Positions 15,274 to 22,439 of a stretch of DNA of 25,536 nt are shown one piece after another (within the stretch, counting starts at the first letter, position 1; each line of letters starts with the position of its first letter). The position numbers were made by a program, and so were the translations under genes. Below the pieces are notes generated by a model that was not told the origin of the DNA, did no database searches, and saw only the letters and a program-made list of their open reading frames with translations. Source of the DNA: a virus; IMG/VR virus record IMGVR_UViG_3300042502_000065, positions 1-25,536 of that record; one strand, 5' to 3'.

Positions 15274-18200
15274 ATGGCACAGATTATTGATGTAAAAGGA
15301 TATGGCCCTGTAGAGTTTCCAGATGGCATGTCTCAAGAGGATATGTTTGCAGCTTTACAGAAGCTTCCTCCACGCCCATCTGCACCTACACAACAAACTC
15401 AAGCCTCTACATCAGAGGCTCTTCCTCTTACGCCACAGCAAAGAGAAAGAATAGCTGCTGCTGAGACAGCAGAGTTATCTAAACCTGCACTTGCTGCTCC
15501 TAAGCAAAGAGCTGTAGCATTACAGGAAAGAGCAGTTAAAGTTAAGGAAGAAGAAGCTGCTCAATATGCATACAAAGACTTGTACACAAACCCAGAGTTG
15601 TTAAATAAATTAACAGCTTATGGTGGTGCTCGTCTTGGTAAGAATGGTCTTCCTAAAGATAAAGAATCTCCACAAGAATATGTAGACAGGGTTGTTAGTC
15701 ACATAAGAAGTGTTACAGAAGATCCCAATCCTATTCGTGTTACATCAGAACAAGAATGGATTAACAATTCAAAACCTGAAGATGTTGTTAAAGCAGGTGA
15801 AGCTTATGACATTCTTCAGAACACAGCTTCCTTTTTAGATCCAAGAGGACAAGCTCCTTTATCAGCATTGAAAGACTATGCTGGTCTTATGCTATCTAAT
15901 CCCCTGACATATGCCAGCTTAGGTGTAGGTAAGGTGGCTGTTAATATTGTGGGTAAAGAAGCTGCTAAGGTTGGTATTAAGAAGGCACTAACAACTAAGC
16001 TTGGTGCTACTGCTGCAGCAGCTCCAGTGGTCTTTGAGGGTGCTAGTGGTACTGTCACCAATGTCTCTAAACAAAAAAGAGAACTGGCTGTAGCTGATGC
16101 CACTGTTAGAGAGATGGAAAAGATTCTTCCATCTTTGCCTGAAGAAGATCAAAACAAACTGCTTCCTAAATTAGAAGCAGAAAGAGCCAAGGTAGATCAA
16201 GGTATTAGTGTTTCAGAAGCCTTAACAATGGGAGCTATTCAAGCTCCTTTTGGTATGTTAGAAACTGCTCCTCTTTTACTTGCTGCTACAAAAGGAACTA
16301 AGTTTCTGCGGGGTGATAAGCTTACACTTAAAGATTTAACAGATGCCAGAAAGAAACAAACAGAAGTATCTGGTGGTTCTAAAAACCTAACTGGTGATGA
16401 AGCTGCTGACAATGTAGCTGTAACAACCACTAACATCTATGATGGTGGTGACTTGTTAGACATGCAGGGATCACCTACTAGCATTGCACAGATGCAGGTA
16501 AAGAATTCCATTGATAAGCAAGCCGATCTTATTGCTGCTTCCATTTGGAAACAGATACCAGAATATGCTCCCAAGGCAGGAGAGAAAACATTTGAAGCTG
16601 TTCAAAGAACATTAGATAGTTTTGATAAGCTTCCTGACAATGTCATCAAGCAATCAATGGCAGATGCTGGTACTGACTTGCCTAATTTTATGACTAGGCT
16701 TTCGGCTGCAGGTTTAGATGAAGATGCTCTGAAGAAGTTTTCTTCCATGTATGGTGTGTCTACCAGTGATGCTGCTCGTACATTGCAAAGCAAGTCTGTT
16801 ATTAGCAGAATGCTTAACAAGATGAAAGAGGTAGATCCAGAGGGAGCTAAAGCTGTAGATGCTTTGTTTGGTAAGAAAGATCCAGTGGCTGGTCCAATGA
16901 TGACCTTCAAAGGATGGATTGACAAGGCTGATAGAAACATGATTACAGCCATGACAACCAACATGAGTACAGTTATGCGTAACGCCTTTGGTGTTGGTGT
17001 TAACTTAACTTATGGTGCAGCAGAGGAAGGTCTTGAATCTCTCATCTTTAATACAGGAAGAAAGATAGCTGGAAAGATGCGAGGATCTCCTGTGTCTGGA
17101 GATATTGGTAAAGGATTTAATGGTGTTATTGATGACACTGTAAGTGGTTACTTTTATCTAGGACAGGGTGATCTATCCAGAGAGATTACTGAAGAAGCTC
17201 TTAAGAACAATCCAATGCTGATGAGCAAGATGTTAGCTACAGCAGAGGACATGAAGAACTCAGACCTCATAAAACCTATTCGTATTTTAAATACACCTGC
17301 TGTAATAATGGATAACTATGTAAGAAGAGCCATCTTCTCAGCTTCTATTGATAACAATCTTAGGAAGACTGGTCTTAATTTAGTTGATCTAATTGCACAA
17401 GATAAGAACATCCCTATTGATGTGTTGAGACAAGGTGTTGATGATGCCCTTACATTTACATTTAGTAAGACACCTACTGAGGGAATGGGCTTAGCCTTTG
17501 TTAAAGGTGTAGAAGCAGCAAGACCAATTAGTACAACAGTATTTCCTTTTGCCCGTTTCTTAGTTAATGCTACACAGTGGACAGCTAAACATTACAACCC
17601 TTGGTATGCAGGTAAGGGTGCTGCTGAAGCCATTGAAGGTGTTAGACTTTTAAAGAATGGTGATGAAGCTGGTTCTCAACTACTATTGCAAGGCTCTGAA
17701 AGAATAGCACAGCAAGCTACGGGTATGGCTACTTTGTTAGCCGCTTATGCTTACAGGAAAGAAAACCAAGACACTCCTTGGAATATAGCAAAGAGTGATG
17801 ATGGAACTAATGTAGATATTAAATATCTATTTCCTCTGAATGTTCCATTTGCTTTGGCTGACTTCTATTACAAGATAGGTAATGGAACACCAGAAGACTT
17901 TAAAGCTATGGACTTGGTTGAAGCCTTAACTGGTTTCAAATCTGTTGGCTCAACTTCAGAATCATTAGAAAGAATTAAAGAAGTTGCTTCTTCTATGTTG
18001 TCTAGTGGAGAAGGACAAGAGACAGATCAAACAGCACTTAACAAAGTGTCTAGGTCTGCAGGTGATTTAATTGGTGCTTGGCTTGGAAGAGCCACTGTTC
18101 CTCTCAATCAGATTAGTGACATCATTAGTGCATTTGATAGCAACGAAGCCTTACCTAGAGACATATATGTTACTAAGCCAGAGGAAGATAGAACCTTCCT

Positions 18201-20679
18201 AACTGCTGTTGGTAAGAACATTCAAAAAGGTATACCACTCTTGAAGCAAGCTTTGCCTGAGTATCAGCCAGCTACAAGAACAGAAGCACCTTTCCGTGAC
18301 ACTGGTCCATTAAAACAAATGACTGGCTTAGCTTTAGTGCCACCAAAGAATGCTATTGAAACTGAGATTGAAGCTAGAAAAATTCCATTCAATAAAATCT
18401 TCTCAACCACTGGTGATAAGACAGTGGATGCTGAGGCTAGAAGATTCATGGCTAATAACATTGATAATTTTATACCTCCCATTATCAATATGGATGACTA
18501 TAAAAAAGCTACTGATGAGGGTAAAGCAATTCAATTGACAAATGCTTTATCAGACCTGCAAAGTAAAGCAAAAGAAGTAGCTATAGCTCAATCAATTGAG
18601 AAGTTTTATAACATGAAGAAAGTTCCTCCTGTTCAACAGAAAGAATTTGAAGCTCTTCCACCAAAACTTCGCAGAGTAACTTTAGATTTTTATAAACAAA
18701 ATAAGGGTACATCTTTTGAGAGTGATACTGACTTTAGGAAGTATGGTGTTGCTTTAGAAATGTCTAAAGAGTTAAAGAAAAATGCTATTGCTGTACAGAA
18801 ACCAACAGAGAAAGCTACTGGTGGTGTTGTTGGTTATCAGGTAGGTGGCCTTGCTGCTAAACAAATAGCTAAAGAAGCTGGCTCTTCTGCTGTGATGAAG
18901 AGTTCTATGTCGTTGTTAAAAGAGATGCAGGATGCAGCAGCTAAGGCTGCAGTTAAAGAAGCACCAGCAGAGATAATACCTACACCAGTAGTTAAAGAAG
19001 CTGTTGCTAAGAAGCCATATGTTAAGAACAAGTATGGTCCTGCTGTGTCTGAGCCTAAGCCAGTGGATGAAGTGGCTATGGATTTACAAGCAGCACAAAA
19101 GCCAGCAGCATTAGATACTGATATGGAGAAACTTGTTGATGAAGCAGAGGCTTCATTTACACCAACAACTAAAGAAGATGATTTCTGGAATGCTGAGCCA
19201 ACAAATCCTAAAGCTACTCCTGCTAAAGATCCAGAGTTTAATATTGACGAAGTTGAATATGATGTTGAAGGTTATCCTATTGAACCCGGAAGCAAACCTA
19301 CGCCACCTACTAGATCATTGGTAGAAAAAAGAGTAACCATTTCAAAGATACCTGAAGGTAACTTGAATAGCATTGTAAGTACTGGGGCAACTAGTGTTAA
19401 AACTAGGAAGGCTATGCTTGCTAAGATTCGAGAAGATAGACAAGATGCTTTTGATTCTTTAATTGGTATGCCTGAAGTTTCTAAACTCCCTGATGCAGAA
19501 GATGTTATGGCTGTAGTACAAGGCGACTTCAGATATACAACAGGTAGAGAAATTAATTTAAAGAGTGCAGATGATATGCAGCAAGCTGCTGAGATGGCTA
19601 AGCAATATCAAGACAGGCTTAATAAGCTTAGAGAAGAATACAAAGATGTTCCTCCTATTAAACTATTTCATGGAAGATCTGAACACAAGGCAGGGCCATC
19701 TTTAAGATGGAAGACTGGATTTGATGATCCTCAGTTTCATGGCAACACACACAGTGAAATGTATGTAGGAGGTACGTCCTTCACTAGAGATATCAACTTA
19801 AACTTTGAGAACAAAGACTTTGGTGGAACTAATCCAGAAAAGATTGTTTATACAAAGATACCTTATGCTGACTATATGTTCAGCAAAGTACCTATGTCAT
19901 ATAAACAATATGGCATTCAAGACTTTAACACCATTGCTAGGTCCATCAACGGATCTGATAGGGTAGTTAGACCTGTATCTATGTCCCGTTCTGGTAGCTT
20001 CAAAGAAGCAGAGGACATGATTACAGAGACAGATAAACTAAGACCACAAGGCAAAGCATCAGGTAGGCAACTTGAGGTGTTCTCTGCTGCTGAAGAAGCT
20101 AAGAAAGCTATGGAGGGTGTACCTTTAGTTGAAGAAGGTAAGAGTCCTATGTTTTCTAAAGGAAGAACACAGAGCGTAGGCTTTACTGAAAGAACAGCAA
20201 ATCAAAACAAGATTGCTCTTAACTTATCTGAAGCAAATAGCATCTTTACCAATCCAAAGACAACAGAGAAAGAGCGTATCTTTGCTGCTAACCAAGCATA
20301 TAAAAATATTAAAGACTACTTTAATAATGCTTTAGAGTATGGAACTATCACCTCAACTAAAGAAGGTAGTGGTCAGCGTTATCACAATTTACTAGCAACG
20401 GCATCACAAGTTATTATTGGAGAGTATCCAAAAACTGTTGCTGCTGGAGCTTTATCAGGTAAACAAACAAGAGTTTATACTGGTAAACTTCTAGAGAATA
20501 CAGCAGAAGTTTTAAAAGCTAATGGATCAAAAGAAAAAGCTAACCTATTACTAGATCTTAAAAAAGAATTAGATAAGTTTGAATATAATTATGATATGAA
20601 GAAGCAAATAAATGCTGTTGATAATGTCAGAAACCTTACTAGGAAATTCAATAAGGGTGGCTTAGCTAGCCGTAGGTAA
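15274..20679 (+). CDS. Giant ejection-type (polyvalent) protein with possible ADP-ribosyltransferase-like domain
   Basis: This 1801-residue protein starts with VKGYGPVEFPDGMSQEDM, a short N-terminal module common at the start of large phage internal proteins. Helical parts follow, with hydrophobic stretches near residues 208-255 and 319-341. A long helical domain (about 545-950) contains PFARFLVNATQW at about 758, as in large phage polyvalent proteins. A GYQVGGLA motif lies near 1183-1194, then a Pro/Glu/Lys-rich linker. Residues about 1460-1600 hold LFHGRS, GTSFTRD (about 1500) and a beta strand (KIVYTKIPYADYMF), resembling an ADP-ribosyltransferase-like fold. The end is FNKGGLASRR. By size and place it matches T7 gp16 (1318 residues), but no transglycosylase motif is evident. 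It is the last gene of the plus-strand block, and its end overlaps the opposing gene by 18 bp. Confidence 0.55.
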   Translation: MAQIIDVKGYGPVEFPDGMSQEDMFAALQKLPPRPSAPTQQTQASTSEALPLTPQQRERIAAAETAELSKPALAAPKQRAVALQERAVKVKEEEAAQYAYKDLYTNPELLNKLTAYGGARLGKNGLPKDKESPQEYVDRVVSHIRSVTEDPNPIRVTSEQEWINNSKPEDVVKAGEAYDILQNTASFLDPRGQAPLSALKDYAGLMLSNPLTYASLGVGKVAVNIVGKEAAKVGIKKALTTKLGATAAAAPVVFEGASGTVTNVSKQKRELAVADATVREMEKILPSLPEEDQNKLLPKLEAERAKVDQGISVSEALTMGAIQAPFGMLETAPLLLAATKGTKFLRGDKLTLKDLTDARKKQTEVSGGSKNLTGDEAADNVAVTTTNIYDGGDLLDMQGSPTSIAQMQVKNSIDKQADLIAASIWKQIPEYAPKAGEKTFEAVQRTLDSFDKLPDNVIKQSMADAGTDLPNFMTRLSAAGLDEDALKKFSSMYGVSTSDAARTLQSKSVISRMLNKMKEVDPEGAKAVDALFGKKDPVAGPMMTFKGWIDKADRNMITAMTTNMSTVMRNAFGVGVNLTYGAAEEGLESLIFNTGRKIAGKMRGSPVSGDIGKGFNGVIDDTVSGYFYLGQGDLSREITEEALKNNPMLMSKMLATAEDMKNSDLIKPIRILNTPAVIMDNYVRRAIFSASIDNNLRKTGLNLVDLIAQDKNIPIDVLRQGVDDALTFTFSKTPTEGMGLAFVKGVEAARPISTTVFPFARFLVNATQWTAKHYNPWYAGKGAAEAIEGVRLLKNGDEAGSQLLLQGSERIAQQATGMATLLAAYAYRKENQDTPWNIAKSDDGTNVDIKYLFPLNVPFALADFYYKIGNGTPEDFKAMDLVEALTGFKSVGSTSESLERIKEVASSMLSSGEGQETDQTALNKVSRSAGDLIGAWLGRATVPLNQISDIISAFDSNEALPRDIYVTKPEEDRTFLTAVGKNIQKGIPLLKQALPEYQPATRTEAPFRDTGPLKQMTGLALVPPKNAIETEIEARKIPFNKIFSTTGDKTVDAEARRFMANNIDNFIPPIINMDDYKKATDEGKAIQLTNALSDLQSKAKEVAIAQSIEKFYNMKKVPPVQQKEFEALPPKLRRVTLDFYKQNKGTSFESDTDFRKYGVALEMSKELKKNAIAVQKPTEKATGGVVGYQVGGLAAKQIAKEAGSSAVMKSSMSLLKEMQDAAAKAAVKEAPAEIIPTPVVKEAVAKKPYVKNKYGPAVSEPKPVDEVAMDLQAAQKPAALDTDMEKLVDEAEASFTPTTKEDDFWNAEPTNPKATPAKDPEFNIDEVEYDVEGYPIEPGSKPTPPTRSLVEKRVTISKIPEGNLNSIVSTGATSVKTRKAMLAKIREDRQDAFDSLIGMPEVSKLPDAEDVMAVVQGDFRYTTGREINLKSADDMQQAAEMAKQYQDRLNKLREEYKDVPPIKLFHGRSEHKAGPSLRWKTGFDDPQFHGNTHSEMYVGGTSFTRDINLNFENKDFGGTNPEKIVYTKIPYADYMFSKVPMSYKQYGIQDFNTIARSINGSDRVVRPVSMSRSGSFKEAEDMITETDKLRPQGKASGRQLEVFSAAEEAKKAMEGVPLVEEGKSPMFSKGRTQSVGFTERTANQNKIALNLSEANSIFTNPKTTEKERIFAANQAYKNIKDYFNNALEYGTITSTKEGSGQRYHNLLATASQVIIGEYPKTVAAGALSGKQTRVYTGKLLENTAEVLKANGSKEKANLLLDLKKELDKFEYNYDMKKQINAVDNVRNLTRKFNKGGLASRR

Positions 20680-21105
20680 TACAACATAAGATAGTCTATC
20701 AAGAGGAACCTTGTAAAAGAGTTCTCCTTGGTAGACATATTTATTTCTAGACTCTTTAACTTCTGAAGCTAACACAGCAGCAGCTTCGCAATGGAACAAG
20801 GCTGTTCCATCCTTATTAACAGAAAAGAAGTATGTTAACATGTCCTGTGTTAGAAGCTTCTTCTTCCTGTTAGGTACATTCAAATCTTCATAGGGAAACT
20901 CTACAGTTTTCCATGACAGTCTGACTTCTACCTCAGCATATCCCACCAACAAGTCATCTTTATACAGGTGCAAATCAATCCCATACCTATCGGGATTATC
21001 TTTAGCTTCCATATCCCAAAAAGAAGAGACATAGCTCTTAACTATATCTCTTCCAAACTTATCGTAGGTGTCGTGTAGTTCTTTATCGAACCGCTTGGTA
21101 GCCAT
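20662..21105 (-). CDS. PD-(D/E)XK-like protein, possible nuclease
   Basis: In this 147-residue protein the segment YGIDLHLY (Asp44) is followed, after a beta hairpin, by YAEVEVRLSWK (Glu58 and Glu60). The spacing D-x13-E-x-E fits a PD-(D/E)XK core in which the lysine is replaced by Glu, as in BamHI. A conserved-looking EFPYEDLNVPNRKKK stretch and FFSVNKDG strand follow. I recall similar phage proteins of unknown role. The ATG lies within the end of the preceding gene (23-base overlap), and the ribosome binding site is weak. It is the last gene of the minus-strand block. Nuclease function is inferred from the motif only. Confidence 0.45.
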   Translation of the reverse strand: MATKRFDKELHDTYDKFGRDIVKSYVSSFWDMEAKDNPDRYGIDLHLYKDDLLVGYAEVEVRLSWKTVEFPYEDLNVPNRKKKLLTQDMLTYFFSVNKDGTALFHCEAAAVLASEVKESRNKYVYQGELFYKVPLDRLSYVVLPTAS

Positions 21106-21274
21106 CTAGTCTTTCAATGTTATCAAAGTAGCCACGATCAAATCCTCGTTGCCACTCTTTACCTGCCACAGATGATGGTTCATATTGATTGACCAACCAC
21201 CCATGCCTGAAAGCTTTATAGCCCTGTTCAAATTGAATACGCAATGGTGCAGATCGTTCAGACTTGACTTGCAT
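21083..21274 (-). CDS. Small protein, possibly Rmf/CrpP-like
   Basis: The preferred start is the ATG at 21274. It has AGGGA 7 bases upstream and lies one base after the TAA of the preceding gene; a GTG 39 bases further upstream has no usable ribosome binding site. The 63-residue protein has the pattern GYKAFRHGWLVN-YEP-(x6)-EWQRGFDRGYFDN. This resembles the G-x2-A-x3-G...P...W-x2-G layout of ribosome modulation factor and related short proteins. If so, it might bind ribosomes or rRNA, but the match is short and could be chance. Its end overlaps the next gene by 23 bases. Confidence 0.5.
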   Translation of the reverse strand: MQVKSERSAPLRIQFEQGYKAFRHGWLVNQYEPSSVAGKEWQRGFDRGYFDNIERLDGYQAVR

Positions 21275-21275
21275 G

Positions 21276-21482
21276 TTATTTCCCTGTAGGTTTATCGCCC
21301 TTGATGAGTTCACCTATCTCATCAAACTCACCAATATAGATACTAAGAAAAGGCAACTTAAGTAGTATACCACTATAAGAGAACAACTTATCCTGTGGTC
21401 CACCATCATCTATGATGTGACAGATGGTGTCATTGAATTCAATATCAATTCCAATGCCTTGCCTTAGCTCTACAACAATCAT
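21276..21482 (-). CDS. Small protein of unknown function after nrdB
   Basis: This 68-residue acidic protein is probably a compact beta-rich fold (IGIDIEFNDTICHIIDDGG, then FLSIYIGEFDEIGELI). It has no membrane segment or known motif. Its start overlaps the nrdB stop (ATGA), and the next gene starts one base after its stop, so it is translationally coupled within the nrd operon. The function is not recognised. Confidence 0.6.
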   Translation of the reverse strand: MIVVELRQGIGIDIEFNDTICHIIDDGGPQDKLFSYSGILLKLPFLSIYIGEFDEIGELIKGDKPTGK

Positions 21483-22438
21483 GCTGCTTTACCCCATACA
21501 TCATCCCAAGTACCAGTGGTAGCACCCTTGCTGTAGTCTGTTACACGCTGCTCAAAGAAGTTGGTGTGGCTAACACCAAGCATACCATCCACCCAAGGCA
21601 GAGGGTTCTTCTTGATCTTGTAGATGCCCTTCATCCCCATAGAGATGAGTCTACGATCTGCAATGTAGCGAATGTATTGCTTCACTTCTTCCTTCGTGAG
21701 TTTCTCGACTTCAACAAGTGAAAAAGCCAGATCCACAAACTGATCCTCCAGACCCACCATTTGATTTGCAATTTCCTTGATGCGATCCGAAGTGCTCTCA
21801 TCTTTGTTGTTCTTAACATACTCACGATAGACCTTTATCATGCCTTCAGCATGCTGAGTTTCGTCCACAATAGACCAAGCAATGATTTGGCCCAACCCTT
21901 TAAGCTTACCATTCCTTGCAAAGTTAAGCAACATAACAAAGCTAGAGAATAGCTGCATGCCCTCACCAAAGGCAGAGATGGCAGCAATCTTCTCAGCCAT
22001 TGGTGCTGCACTAAGATTGTTAATGTAGTCATGCTTCTCCACCATCTCTTTGTACTGGAGAAACTCATTGTAGGTAGACTCGGGTAAGCCCAAGGTTTCA
22101 ATGAGGTGAGCATAGGCTGCTACATGTAAGGCTTCTCTACTGGCAAAGCCACTCATCATCATCCTCACCTCAGGCTGCTTGAACACTGGGATGTAGTGGT
22201 CATGATAGCCACTGCCAATGTCCAAGTCACCTTGTACAAAGAAGCGCAAGATCTTTGTTAGAAACTCTTGCTCATGTTTGCTCAGCTTCTTGTAGTCTTT
22301 AACATCCTCAGACATCGGCACTTCTGTATGAAGCCAATGGCTCTGCTCATGCTGCAACCAAGCATCATATGCCCAAGGATATTTAAAGGGTTTGAATGTT
22401 GTACGCTCTTGCGTAATATCTAATTTAGTCTTTACCAT
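21479..22438 (-). CDS. nrdB: Ribonucleotide reductase class I small subunit (R2)
   Basis: R2 houses the di-iron/tyrosyl radical cofactor that starts reduction of ribonucleoside diphosphates by NrdA. I choose the ATG at 22438 (319 residues): GAAGGA lies 5 bases upstream, and the nrdA stop is one base away. A GTG four codons earlier lacks a ribosome binding site. All metal ligands are visible: Asp71 (QGDLD), Glu102 and His105 (REALH), Glu159 (FGEGM), Glu193 and His196 (DETQH). The radical tyrosine is Tyr109, at the E-x6-Y spacing of E. coli (Glu115/Tyr122). The C-terminus (TWDDVWGKAA) would dock on NrdA. The length is somewhat below E. coli NrdB (376), usual for phages. Confidence 0.95.
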   Translation of the reverse strand: MVKTKLDITQERTTFKPFKYPWAYDAWLQHEQSHWLHTEVPMSEDVKDYKKLSKHEQEFLTKILRFFVQGDLDIGSGYHDHYIPVFKQPEVRMMMSGFASREALHVAAYAHLIETLGLPESTYNEFLQYKEMVEKHDYINNLSAAPMAEKIAAISAFGEGMQLFSSFVMLLNFARNGKLKGLGQIIAWSIVDETQHAEGMIKVYREYVKNNKDESTSDRIKEIANQMVGLEDQFVDLAFSLVEVEKLTKEEVKQYIRYIADRRLISMGMKGIYKIKKNPLPWVDGMLGVSHTNFFEQRVTDYSKGATTGTWDDVWGKAA

Positions 22439-22439
22439 A

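Noticed and set aside
20661-20720. Bidirectional terminator at the convergent junction
   Set aside because: Only a 4-bp GGCT/AGCC hairpin and an imperfect AAGAGGAAC/GTTCTCCTT pairing are present, without T-tracts.
21275-21313. GTG at 21313 as start of the small Rmf-like gene
   Set aside because: No ribosome binding site at proper distance. The ATG at 21274 has AGGGA and lies one base after the upstream stop.
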